Program-made: the position numbers and the translations under genes
Notes under the pieces: model-generated
Told to the model about the DNA's origin: nothing
Database searches by the model: none
The model's input: only the letters and a program-made list of their open reading frames with translations
Shown: positions 1 to 12,584 of the stretch, piece by piece
How the letters are laid out: each line of letters begins with the position of its first letter
How positions within the stretch are numbered: position 1 is the stretch's first letter
Assembly (NCBI GenBank): GCA_963836405.1
Contig: CAWIJL010000009.1
Coordinates: forward strand, 62,001 to 126,000
DNA: 64,000 bases
Reading direction: 5' to 3'
Origin: CAWIJJ01 sp963836405
GTDB taxonomy: Bacteria; Acidobacteriota; Terriglobia; Bryobacterales; Bryobacteraceae

Positions 1-297
1 TCGCAAGGGGCCGGGCAGATGCGGCCGGTGAACTCGGGGAAGTTGTTGGTGGCGTGCAACTGGCGCACGGCCTCGCGCCAGCGGCCGTGATACACCAGGT
101 CGTTCCAGTCGGGAATCAGGTTGGTGAGCGGGCAGCCGGTGTGGCAGAACGGGACGCCGCAATCCATGCAGCGCGCGCCCTGCGTCTGCACGCTTTCGTG
201 GGCGTAGGGCTGGTAAATCTCGAACCAGTCCTTAATGCGTTCGGCGGGGTCGCGGCGGGCGGCGAGTTCCCGCGTGTATTCCATGAAGCCGGTAACT

Positions 298-305
<8 letters not shown>
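1..305 (-). CDS. gltD: Glutamate synthase small subunit, N-terminal part (runs off window)
   Basis: About 101 N-terminal residues are present and the rest lies beyond base 1. GltD passes electrons from NAD(P)H through FAD and Fe-S clusters to the large subunit. The visible part has the cysteine motif CMDCGVPFCHTGCPL near residues 47-61 and a second one, CPAPC, at the window edge, both typical of the GltD N-terminal ferredoxin-like domain. The start is a GTG at 305-303, read in a different frame and overlapping the gltB stop (300-298), so translation is probably coupled. Identification is firm; the remaining sequence is not in the window. Confidence 0.92.
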
Positions 306-4830
<4,525 letters not shown>

Positions 4831-4910
4831 GGCTTGCGTGGGGAGCCGGCGTTTCGGAGGGTAATCCTGAGACGCGGCATCAATCCTAACGGTGGTCGCC
4901 TTAGGCCTAC

Positions 4911-4939
4911 AGTGTACCAGCAGCCCTAATATTAGGCAA
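4911..4939 (-). promoter_or_regulatory. Putative sigma-70 promoter of gltBD
   Basis: On the minus strand there is a -35 box TTGCCT (4939-4934), a 17-base spacer and an extended -10 box TGGTACACT (-10 TACACT at 4916-4911). Transcription would start near 4904, leaving a leader of about 74 bases before the gltB ATG at 4830. This is a consensus match only. Confidence 0.5.
4925..4936. promoter_or_regulatory. Palindromic operator candidate between gltB and lysR
   Basis: CCTAATATTAGG is a perfect 12-base palindrome in an AT-rich patch of an otherwise GC-rich region. It overlaps the inner edge of the gltB -35 box. LysR regulators typically bind interrupted dyads at such places in divergent promoters, so it is a good candidate site for the adjacent regulator. 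Binding is inferred. Confidence 0.4.
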
Positions 4940-4991
4940 TAGAAAAATATTTCCCTTCCATTATCAGTAGAGCTTATGATAGTATGCCATC

Positions 4992-5871
4992 GTGGGTTCG
5001 TGGGAGCTGAAGCTTTTCAAAGAGATAGCGGCACATCGGAGCATGAGCAGGGGTGCCGCGCAGTGCCGTGTGAGCCAGTCCGCAGCTAGCCAGCACGTGC
5101 AGGAGGTGGAGCGCCGCCTGGGGCTGCCGCTCTTCGACCGCAGCAAGCGGCCCCTGGAACTGACGGAGGCGGGGCAGCTTTATGCCGAGTATTGCCGGGA
5201 CGTGCTGCGGCGGGAAGAAGAGCTGGGGCTGGCGCTGGAGGGACTGCGCAAGGAGGTGAGCGGCACCTTGCGCGTGGCTTCGATCTACTCGGTGGGGCTT
5301 TCCGAGATGGGGCGGCTGCGGGAGGAGTTCAGCGCGCGTTATCCCGACGCGCAGTTCGAAGTGGAATTCATGCGTCCGGAAAAAGTTTACGAAGCGGTGC
5401 GCAACGACGATGCCGAACTCGGGATGGTGAGTTATCCGGAAGCGACGCGGGAGATCGCGGCGATTCCGTGGCGGCGGGAAGAGATGCTGGTGGCGGCGGC
5501 GCCCACGCATCCGCTGGCGTCGCGGGCCATGGTGCGGCCGGCGGACCTGGACGGGCAGGCGTTCATCGGGTTCGACGAAGACCTTTCGATCCGGCGCGAG
5601 ACGGACCGGTTTCTGCGCGCGCAGGGGGTGGAGGTGCGGCTGGTGATGCACTTCGACAACATCCAGACGATCAAGGAAGCGGTGGCGCTGGGCACGGGCG
5701 TGAGTATCTTGCCCGCCTGCACCATGCAGGCCGAGATCGCGCAGGGGCGCCTGGTGGCGATTCCGCTGGAGGCGCCGGAACTGGCGCGGCCGGTGGGAGT
5801 GGTGCACCGGCGGCGGCGGAAGCTGGGGCGCGCGGCGCGAAGCGTTTCTGGAACTGCTGCGAGGAGCGTAG
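4992..5871 (+). CDS. LysR-family transcriptional regulator, frameshifted near the 3' end
   Basis: The GTG at 4992 starts an N-terminal winged helix-turn-helix (about residues 1-60, with SQSAASQHVQEVERRLG and LFDRS), followed by a LysR substrate-binding domain. It faces gltB across 161 bases, which suggests control of glutamate synthase. The open frame does not stop where a roughly 292-residue LysR protein should; it runs on to 6647 through the next gene. Removing one G from the GGGG run at 5825-5828 restores an ordinary LysR ending (EAFLELLRGA) with a TAG at 5869-5871. Either the gene carries a real +1 frameshift that adds a foreign tail, or the assembly has an error. A -10-like TATGAT lies at 4975-4980, so the leader would be very short. 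Confidence 0.85.
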
Positions 5872-5876
5872 GTTGC

Positions 5877-5901
5877 TATAATCGGGCCGGAAAGTCCGAT
5901 T
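5877..5901 (+). promoter_or_regulatory. Extended -10 element and start-codon-proximal hairpin before the DUF1080 gene
   Basis: An extended -10 sequence TGCTATAAT (TATAAT at 5877-5882) has no obvious -35 partner. AATCGG (5880-5885) and CCGATT (5896-5901) form a 6-bp stem ending directly at the ATG. The 10-base loop contains GGAAAG, correctly spaced to be the ribosome-binding site. If transcription starts near 5889 the upstream arm would be missing from that RNA; the hairpin would form only in read-through RNA from lysR. Confidence 0.35.
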
Positions 5902-6555
5902 ATGCGCCAATTCTTTGCATTGATGCTGCTGGGGGCAGGCGCGGCCTGCTTCGCCCAGACGCCCAGCGCCCTGGAGTCCGACCCCAAGGGCTGGAAAGAT
6001 ATCCTGCCGTCTCCTTCGTTCGAAGGCTGGACCCGGCTTCCGTTCATGACGACGTCCCCGCTGGACGCGGTGACGCAGTGGAAGGTGGATACCGATTCCA
6101 AGACCCTGATCTGCGAGTGCAAGGGCGGCCACGAATGGCTGCGCTACGACCGGGAACTCGGGGATGCGATTTTTCACGTGGAGTTCCGGTTTACGCCCAT
6201 CGACAGCGGCACCGGGTACAACAGCGGAATCTTTGTGCGGAACAGCGCCGATGGGTTGATCTATCACCAGGCGCAGGCGGGCGGTCCGGGGACGGGCTGG
6301 CTGTTCGCCAACACGCCGGTGGATGGCAAGCCGACGCGGATCAACCTGCGTTCGCAGCTGAAAGAGAGCCGGGTGAAGCAGGCGGGCGAGTGGAACGTGT
6401 TCGAAGTGCGCGCGGCGGGTCCGAAGGTCACGCTGTGGGTGAACGGCGACGTATCGAGCGAGATTCCGAACGTGGGCGCGTTGAAGGGACACCTCGGGCT
6501 CGAGGCCGAGGGATACCGGATCGAGTTCCGGAACATGAAAGTGAAGGAGATGTAG
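5902..6555 (+). CDS. Exported DUF1080 (3-keto-disaccharide hydrolase-type) protein
   Basis: The 217-residue protein has a Sec signal peptide (about residues 1-18, ending at CFAQ) and one DUF1080 domain, a concanavalin/laminin-G-like jelly roll. Recognisable segments are GWTRLPF near the start, GTGYNSGIFVR in the middle, and the end pattern HLGLEAEGYRIEFRNMKVK, which matches the family's usual GxIxLQxHG..VEFRNI ending. Several DUF1080 proteins hydrolyse 3-keto-glycosides or bind sugars outside the cytoplasm; the substrate here cannot be told. It lies just downstream of lysR with its own -10-like element. It fits the carbohydrate-degrading theme of the next 15 kb. Confidence 0.88.
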   Translation: MRQFFALMLLGAGAACFAQTPSALESDPKGWKDILPSPSFEGWTRLPFMTTSPLDAVTQWKVDTDSKTLICECKGGHEWLRYDRELGDAIFHVEFRFTPIDSGTGYNSGIFVRNSADGLIYHQAQAGGPGTGWLFANTPVDGKPTRINLRSQLKESRVKQAGEWNVFEVRAAGPKVTLWVNGDVSSEIPNVGALKGHLGLEAEGYRIEFRNMKVKEM

Positions 6556-6570
6556 CGCGGGATTCGCGCT
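6554..6570 (+). terminator. Weak hairpin at the end of the DUF1080 gene
   Basis: AGCGCG (6554-6559) pairs with CGCGCT (6565-6570) around a 5-base loop, starting inside the stop codon. Only a short T-containing stretch follows, so intrinsic termination would be weak. Confidence 0.3.
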
Positions 6571-7436
6571 GCTCCTTATTGGGACAGTTATTCGTTGCGG
6601 CGGCCGGGCAAGCGGACTTATCGCCGTTGGTATCCGGCCGCCAGTGAATTGAGCGGCATCTTCATTGCGCATTGGAATCGCTGAATGGCGTTACTTTTAC
6701 GCTGTTGATTCGATGACTCGCTCTCTGAAATCGCAATGGGACGGCGATCACCGCTATCCGCACTCCAAAGGATGTTATGGGTTCGAACCCAGGGTCTCCC
6801 CGCCGGCTCCATCTACGGGAGTGGCAGCCGTTGGGCCGTTCACGGGCCTACAGGGAGCTCAGTTCCACCTTACATGCAACGCTTCGTGGCCACGAAGAAG
6901 AGCTTTGTTGAGAAGGCGCGCGGTGGGCGGCACCCTCTAACTTTGACAGTAACATACGATGTCAAGTGTTTCGCTTGTAAGTGATTGATTCCTGGGAAAA
7001 GAAGTGCTGTGAACGGAAATTCGGCGATTCGCGAAATGCGATGGGGTGAAGCTTGGTTTTGAGCGCGGCGGCGGTCGCGGGGGCGGTGACGTTTGCGGCG
7101 CGGCAGCGGCGGATCTGCGCTGCCGGTGGCGAACGCAACGGGTTTCGGACCGCTTCAGATGGCGGATTTCGACGGCGAGGGTGAAGCTGGACCTCGCGCA
7201 TGAGAGCTTGTTGTCCTCCTCGTCGCCTCGGCGGCTAAGGCTGACGCGGCCATTGCGGGGTGCGAAGACTAATCGTGGAGGGGTCAGCTAGTCGCGCGGT
7301 CTGGGACCTCATTCTTGCTGACATACGGGCAGCCGGCGCCGGTAGCAGCGCTCGTCTGAGGCTCTTTGGAGACCTTTCGACGAGTAAGGAGTGGCCGGCC
7401 GCCGGACGCCGTATTCGCTTTCTGCGACACTGACGG
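6571..7436. other. Gene-poor stretch without a recognisable intact gene
   Basis: No open frame here has a convincing start, codon pattern or family match. The sequence contains a perfect 14-base palindrome TGGGTTCGAACCCA at 6778-6791 that looks like a tRNA T-arm but does not fold into a tRNA on either strand. A possible FG-GAP fragment lies at about 7100-7205. Base composition is lower in GC around 6660-6760 and 6930-7040 than in neighbouring genes, which fits decayed or foreign DNA. Confidence 0.5.
7100..7205 (+). pseudogene. Possible FG-GAP/VCBS repeat fragment
   Basis: In one forward frame about 25 codons read as ...VANATGFGPLQMADFDGEGE..., resembling the calcium-binding FG-GAP repeat consensus GFGPxxxxADFDGDGxxDLA. 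The final DLA appears only after shifting frame by one base (around 7188-7198), and no start or repeat array surrounds it. FG-GAP proteins are common in this bacterial group, so a decayed relic is plausible. The match is short and could be chance. Confidence 0.3.
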
Positions 7437-7439
7437 TTG

Positions 7440-8144
7440 GTGCGAGAAGAGGCGAGGACGGAACTGCGGGAATCGGGTGTAGCCCTGCTGCGGGGCTGCT
7501 TCCGCACGGATGCGGTCGGCCGGCTTGGCGGTGCGGCTTCGCGGTGCTTCGACGCAATCGGGGCAGGGAAGGCGATTCCCCCGCACTACCGCTTCAACCG
7601 CTTTTCGCACTCGCTGTTGGTGACCGCGCTGACGGACTTTGGCTGCGACACCGGGGAGCTGACGGCGCCGCTCTCCGCGCCCGGCCTGGGTGATCTGTTC
7701 GGAATGGCAATGGACGGCGAGTGGACGTGCAACCTGGAACAATCGTGGGTCCGGAAAAAGTTTGCGCCTGCCAACATTCCGGACCGGCAATACCATGCGC
7801 AGAACTGGCACCAGGACGGGGCGTTGGGAGTGCAGTTCCCGCCGGAGCCGGGACCCTTGGTGGCGATGACGCGGCTGCTCACCTGCTGGATCCCCCTGTC
7901 CGCGTGCGGGACCGACAGCCCCGGGCTGGAATTCGTGCGGCGCCGGCAGGAGGCGCTGCTGCACTTCACGGAACTCGATGACGCAGCGCTTCGACGGCGC
8001 TTCGCGGCGGAGGAATTCTGGGCGCCTTCGCTTGCGCCCGGGGACGGACTCGTATTCCTGAACGGCACCCTGCACCGGACCTGCGCCCTTCCCGGGATGC
8101 GCCGCGACCGCATGAGCGTGGAGTACCGGCTCTTTCCGCGATGA
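7440..8144 (+). CDS. Phytanoyl-CoA dioxygenase-like (2OG-Fe(II)) protein
   Basis: This cytoplasmic protein of about 234 residues resembles the PhyH superfamily of 2-oxoglutarate/Fe(II) hydroxylases. The likely metal ligands are the HxD of QNWHQDGALG in mid-protein and the distal His in GTLHRT, with a following Arg (RRDRMSVEYRLF) suited to 2-oxoglutarate. The beta-strand segment LTCWIPLSACGTDSPGLEFV is typical of the double-stranded beta helix. The frame opens with TTG (7437) then GTG (7440); GTG was chosen, but neither has a strong Shine-Dalgarno. The substrate is unknown. The sulfatase gene starts 48 bases later on the same strand. Confidence 0.75.
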   Translation: MREEARTELRESGVALLRGCFRTDAVGRLGGAASRCFDAIGAGKAIPPHYRFNRFSHSLLVTALTDFGCDTGELTAPLSAPGLGDLFGMAMDGEWTCNLEQSWVRKKFAPANIPDRQYHAQNWHQDGALGVQFPPEPGPLVAMTRLLTCWIPLSACGTDSPGLEFVRRRQEALLHFTELDDAALRRRFAAEEFWAPSLAPGDGLVFLNGTLHRTCALPGMRRDRMSVEYRLFPR

Positions 8145-8192
8145 ACAACGCTGACACGGACGGCGGCGTTTGAGAAGATAACTTCATCTGCC

Positions 8193-9716
8193 ATGTCAAT
8201 TACCAGGAGAGGCTTCTTAGCGAGTACTGCCGCCGGCCTCGGTACGGCCGCCGCGGCACCCGACCGGCCCAATCTCGTTTACGTGTTTGCCGATCAACTG
8301 CGCTATCAATCGTGCGGCTATGCCGGAGACGAATACGCGCGCACGCCGAACATCGACAGGCTGGCGGCGCAGGGCTGCAACTTCCACCAGGCCATCTCGA
8401 ACACGCCGGTGTGCGCCCCGCATCGGGCTTCTCTCATGACCGGAAAGTGCCAGTCGAGCACGGGCATGGTGATTAACGAACTCAGGCTCAGCCCCGAGCA
8501 CGAGACTCTCGGGCAGGCGCTGACGCGCGGCGGGTACAGGACGGCATATATCGGCAAATGGCATCTTTGGGCGAACGAGCTGGGCCATCACGAGGAGACG
8601 CGCAACGGCTTCGTCCCGCCGGGACCTTATCGTTTGGGTTTCGATAACCTGTGGGCCGCCTATAACTTCAATCACACTTATTACAAGTCGCCTTACTTTG
8701 AAAACGACACGACGCGCCACATTCGCAAGGAATACGAGCCGGACGGGCAGACTGGTGCGGCTATCGAGTTCCTGCAAAACCAGGAGAGATCCGGCCCGCC
8801 GTTCGCTCTCTTTCTTTCCTGGGGACCTCCGCACGATCCGTGGGATACGGCCAACGTGCCGCCGGCCTACTTGGATTTTTATCGCGGACTTACCTTGCCG
8901 AAGCGTCCCAATTACTCCGAAGTTTCCGACCCGTACGCGGACGACTGGGCGAAGCTGCCGGCAAACTATCCGCGGATGGTGGATGCCTTTCAGCGCGCTT
9001 ACTACGCGCAGACGGCGAACATAGACTGGAATGTGGGCCGGATGATGGAGGCAGTGGACCGGTTGGGACTGGCGGACAACACGATATTCGTCTTCACCTC
9101 CGACCACGGCGAGATGTTCGGCTCGCACGGCCGCCGCGCCAAGTACATCTTTTACGAAGAGGCGGCGCGCGTTCCGTTCCTCATCCGCTGGCCGGGACGA
9201 ATTCCGCCAAAGCTGACGTCGGATACGCTGCTGGGCACCACGGATATCATGCCCACGCTGCTGTCGATGCTGAACGTGCCCATACCGCGTTCGGTGGAAG
9301 GCATGGACCTGAGCGGCCATGCGCGCGGGGAAGGCGGCAGCGGGCCCGACTGCGCGCACATGCAGGGCATGGGCACCACCGCCGCCTGGACCGACGGCAC
9401 GGAGTGGCGGGGAGTGCGCGACGCCGAGTACACGTACGCGATCTACCGGAGGGACGGGCGCGAGTTGCTCTTCCATCACCGTTCCGACCCGTTTCAGATG
9501 CGCGACCTTGCCGGGGAGTCGGCGGCCGCCGCAACGCTGCGGCACTATCGCGAAAAATCCCAAGCGTGGCGCAAGGAACGCGGCGATACGTTCGAATCCT
9601 GCACCTGGTATCGCGACCACTGGACCGAGGACCGCAATATCATCCAGACCGGCAGCGGCGTTAAACACGACCTGGCGGCGCTGCGGGAGATCCGGGAGCG
9701 CTGGTTCAGGCCCTGA
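8193..9716 (+). CDS. Tat-exported sulfatase
   Basis: The 507-residue protein has the alkaline-phosphatase/sulfatase fold. The N-terminus ITRRGFLAS is a twin-arginine signal, so it should be folded before export. The sulfatase signature C-x-P-x-R is CAPHR with Cys74, which would be converted to formylglycine by a maturase not present in this window. Metal-binding segments are FADQLR near the start and TSDHGEMFGSHG in the C-terminal half. Members hydrolyse sulfate esters, often on polysaccharides; the substrate cannot be assigned. It sits between the PhyH-like gene and the PIG-L gene on the same strand. Confidence 0.92.
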   Translation: MSITRRGFLASTAAGLGTAAAAPDRPNLVYVFADQLRYQSCGYAGDEYARTPNIDRLAAQGCNFHQAISNTPVCAPHRASLMTGKCQSSTGMVINELRLSPEHETLGQALTRGGYRTAYIGKWHLWANELGHHEETRNGFVPPGPYRLGFDNLWAAYNFNHTYYKSPYFENDTTRHIRKEYEPDGQTGAAIEFLQNQERSGPPFALFLSWGPPHDPWDTANVPPAYLDFYRGLTLPKRPNYSEVSDPYADDWAKLPANYPRMVDAFQRAYYAQTANIDWNVGRMMEAVDRLGLADNTIFVFTSDHGEMFGSHGRRAKYIFYEEAARVPFLIRWPGRIPPKLTSDTLLGTTDIMPTLLSMLNVPIPRSVEGMDLSGHARGEGGSGPDCAHMQGMGTTAAWTDGTEWRGVRDAEYTYAIYRRDGRELLFHHRSDPFQMRDLAGESAAAATLRHYREKSQAWRKERGDTFESCTWYRDHWTEDRNIIQTGSGVKHDLAALREIRERWFRP

Positions 9717-9777
9717 GCGCGCTCAGCGCAGGTCCGCGCCGGGGGCGGTACAGTGTTAGCTGTTGAAAGGAGACGGC

Positions 9778-10707
9778 ATGAAACCCTGGATGTGGCTGGT
9801 CGCCGGACTGGCGATTGGCATGGCGGCGGCTCCGTGGATTCACGAGTGGAAGCCCCGCGCGGTGCTGGCGCAGTCGGCGCCTCCTGCAAATGACGGAAAG
9901 CTCCGGATCATTGTTTTCGGCGCGCATCCCGACGACGCGGAATACCGCGCTGCCGGAGTGGCTATCAAATGGGCAAAGGCCGGACATCATGTGAAGCTGG
10001 TTTCGGCGACCAACGGCGACATCGGCCACTGGCAGATAGCGGGCGGCCCACTGGCGGACCGTCGGCGGCGCGAGGTGGAGGAAGTGGCGCGGCGGCTTGG
10101 CGTGGTCACGGAGGTGCTCGACATCCATGACGGCGAGATTCTTCCGACGCTCGAGAACCGGCGCACTTTCACCAAGCTGATCCGGCAGTGGAACGCGGAC
10201 GTGGTGATCACGAACCGGCCGAACGACTATCACCCGGACCATCGCTACACGTCGATTCTGGTGCAGGATTCGGCGTACATGGTGACGGTGCCGTTCTTCG
10301 GACCGGACGTGCCGGCGCTCAAGAAGAATCCTGTTTTCCTCTATTCACCGGATCGATTTCAGAGGCCGAACCCGTTCCGCGCGGATGTGGCAATCGACAT
10401 CGACGACGTGATGGAGCCGACGCTCGATGCGCTGCTGGTGATGGAATCGCAAATTCACGAAGGGGGCGCCAACGGGTACGAGGGACTGTATCCGAGCGAC
10501 CCGGCAGGGCGGCAGAAGCGGCGCGACGAAGTCCGTCGCGATCTGGAGCGGCGGTATACCGGATACGCGAACTCCTATCGCGAGGCGCTGGTGCGGTCCT
10601 ATGGCGAGAGCAAGGGACGGCAGGTCAAGCATGCGCAGGCGTTCGAACTGTGCGAGTACGGGCGGCAGCCCACGCGCGAAGAGCTGCGCGCATTGTTCCC
10701 GTTTTGA
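9778..10707 (+). CDS. PIG-L/LmbE-family zinc deacetylase
   Basis: The 309-residue protein has an N-terminal membrane anchor or signal (about residues 3-19, followed by an LAQSAP cleavage-like site) and a PIG-L domain opening with the zinc motif GAHPDDAE. A later NDYHPDHR segment supplies a further His ligand. The family removes N-acetyl groups from amino sugars or sugar conjugates. The ATG at 9778 was chosen over an upstream TTG because GAAAGGAGAC lies directly before it. It follows the sulfatase by 61 bases and may be co-transcribed. Its natural substrate is unknown. Confidence 0.9.
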   Translation: MKPWMWLVAGLAIGMAAAPWIHEWKPRAVLAQSAPPANDGKLRIIVFGAHPDDAEYRAAGVAIKWAKAGHHVKLVSATNGDIGHWQIAGGPLADRRRREVEEVARRLGVVTEVLDIHDGEILPTLENRRTFTKLIRQWNADVVITNRPNDYHPDHRYTSILVQDSAYMVTVPFFGPDVPALKKNPVFLYSPDRFQRPNPFRADVAIDIDDVMEPTLDALLVMESQIHEGGANGYEGLYPSDPAGRQKRRDEVRRDLERRYTGYANSYREALVRSYGESKGRQVKHAQAFELCEYGRQPTREELRALFPF

Positions 10708-10724
10708 CGCGACAGGCGGAGGGC

Positions 10725-12512
10725 TCAGAAGCCGGGCGGACGCTCGCCGGCCACGTTGAACGCGCGTTCCATGGCGATGCCCACGCTGCCGAGCCGGCCT
10801 TCGTCGAAGAGCCGGCCGATGAGAGTTACGCCGTGGGGAACGCGCCGCGGCGATGAAAAGCGGGGAAGTGGTTTGGCCGGGTCGGGCGCCCAGTCGCTTC
10901 TGGCGCTGGTGACCTCCACGAAGCCCGCGCGCAGCGTCAGGGAAGGATGCCCGGTGAAGTTGCTGATGGTGAGCATCTCGTCGCGCAGGGAGGGAACGAG
11001 GAGCACGTCAACGTCCGCGAAGATGCGCGCCATTTCCTGCGCGACGCGGCGCCGCAGCCGGTCGGTCTGCACGAAATCGACGGCCGAAAGGAAGCGGGCC
11101 TGCCGGAACAGGTTGGGCCACGCGTCGGGAACCTGGATTTTCATCTGATTTACGCCGCCGCCGAGCGTGAGTTCTTCGAAGGCCGCGGCAGCCTCGGCGA
11201 AGAGAATCAGGTTGAGCGAGCCGTAGGGCCAGTCGGGAAGCGAAACCGGCACCGGGACCATCCCCAGTTTGCCGGCCGTTTCCAATGCGGCGCGATCGAC
11301 GTCTGTGGCGGGCGCCTGCTTCATCCAATCCGCCACATAACCGACGCGCAGCCCTCGCATGGGCGCGGCGGCATCGAAATCGAGCGGGGCCGGCAGGCTC
11401 GCGGTATCGCCGGGATCGGCGCCCGCGATCGCGTGGAGCACCAGCATGGTGTCCTCGACGCCGCGTGTCATCGGGCCCAGTTTGTCGAGCGACCAGCACA
11501 GAGTCATGGCGCCGGTTCGCGGCACGCGTCCGTAGGTGGGCCGAAGTCCGGTGATGCCGCAGCGCATGGTGGGGCTGACGATGCTGCCCTCAGTTTCGCT
11601 GCCGATAGCGAAGCCGACGAGTCCAGCGGCCGTAGCGGCTCCGGGCCCGGCGCTCGATCCCGAAGCGCCTTCCTCGATGAGCCACGGGTTCATGGTCTGG
11701 CCGCCGAACCAGACATCATTGAGGGCCAGCGCGCCCAGGCTCAATTTCGCGATCAGGACGGCGCCGGCATCGTGAAGGCGCTTGACGACGGCGGCATCCT
11801 GCGCGGGGATGCGATTGCGGTAGGGCTCGGCGCCGTAGGTGGTCGGGATGCCGGCCGTATCGAGCAGGTCTTTGGCGCCCCAGGGGATCCCGTGCAGGGG
11901 TCCGCGATATTGGCCCGCGGCAATCTCGCGGTCGGCCTGCTGGGCCTGGGCAATCGCGGGTTCGCGGATCAGCGTGATGACGCAGTGAAGGCGCGGGTCG
12001 AAACGTTGCAGGCGGTCGAGGTAGAGCCGGGTCAGCCGCTCCGAGGTGAGTTTCCGCGACTCGATCCAGGCGGCGAGCTGTGTCAGCGGGGCGAAGGCGA
12101 TATCTTCATCGCGCGCAGGAAGCGGCCCGGGGTCCGCTTTGGAACGGACGAAGCGGCTGCGCGCCGGCACCGCCGCTTCGGCTGAGGACAGCGGGTGCCA
12201 GACCGACGCGGGCGAGGTGGATGCATCGAGGGGGACCTTGCGCGGCCCGGTCCGGCGCTCATAGAGCGGGGCCATCATTCGCCGCCAACTGCCCGCCGCT
12301 ATCTCGCGCTCCGGTGCGGTCATCTGCACCTGCGCGAGCTTCTCCGCTTCGGCGAAGGTTGACACGGAGACGCCGGGTCCAACGCCCGGCGCCGTGCCGA
12401 ATGCCGGCGGCGCGCCCGCAGGTGCATCCGCGGGCTTCTGCGACGGTTTGCTGCACGCCGCGGCCGAGGCCATCAAACTCGCGGACAGAAACTGCCGTCG
12501 CGATCGTGCCAT
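10725..12512 (-). CDS. Exported amidase (amidase-signature family) with lipoprotein-like N-terminus
   Basis: The protein (about 595 residues) belongs to the amidase-signature family, with the Ser-cisSer-Lys triad visible: Lys in GIPWGAKDLLDT, Ser in GASGSSAGPGAATAAGL and Ser in GSETEGSIVSPT. It begins MARSRRQFLSAS, a twin-arginine signal, followed by a lipobox-like ASAAAC, so it may be a Tat lipoprotein. The start at 12512 is preferred to one seven codons upstream because GGAG lies seven bases before it. A Pro/Ala-rich linker (about residues 25-45) separates the signal from the enzyme. It converges with the PIG-L gene, and 72 bases separate it from the upstream GH3 gene. Confidence 0.9.
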   Translation of the reverse strand: MARSRRQFLSASLMASAAACSKPSQKPADAPAGAPPAFGTAPGVGPGVSVSTFAEAEKLAQVQMTAPEREIAAGSWRRMMAPLYERRTGPRKVPLDASTSPASVWHPLSSAEAAVPARSRFVRSKADPGPLPARDEDIAFAPLTQLAAWIESRKLTSERLTRLYLDRLQRFDPRLHCVITLIREPAIAQAQQADREIAAGQYRGPLHGIPWGAKDLLDTAGIPTTYGAEPYRNRIPAQDAAVVKRLHDAGAVLIAKLSLGALALNDVWFGGQTMNPWLIEEGASGSSAGPGAATAAGLVGFAIGSETEGSIVSPTMRCGITGLRPTYGRVPRTGAMTLCWSLDKLGPMTRGVEDTMLVLHAIAGADPGDTASLPAPLDFDAAAPMRGLRVGYVADWMKQAPATDVDRAALETAGKLGMVPVPVSLPDWPYGSLNLILFAEAAAAFEELTLGGGVNQMKIQVPDAWPNLFRQARFLSAVDFVQTDRLRRRVAQEMARIFADVDVLLVPSLRDEMLTISNFTGHPSLTLRAGFVEVTSARSDWAPDPAKPLPRFSSPRRVPHGVTLIGRLFDEGRLGSVGIAMERAFNVAGERPPGF

Positions 12513-12584
12513 CTGTTTTCTCCGATCCCACATTGTAGCGGCTGTGAAAAGGGCCGGAGCCGCTACCGTTGGCGATGACAGGAG

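Noticed and set aside
4992..6647. A 551-codon LysR-like reading
   Set aside because: After residue ~275 it reads out of frame through the DUF1080 gene; a single-base insertion explains it better.
6771..6800. tRNA-like T-arm at the palindrome TGGGTTCGAACCCA
   Set aside because: No acceptor, D or anticodon arms can be paired on either strand at the right distances.
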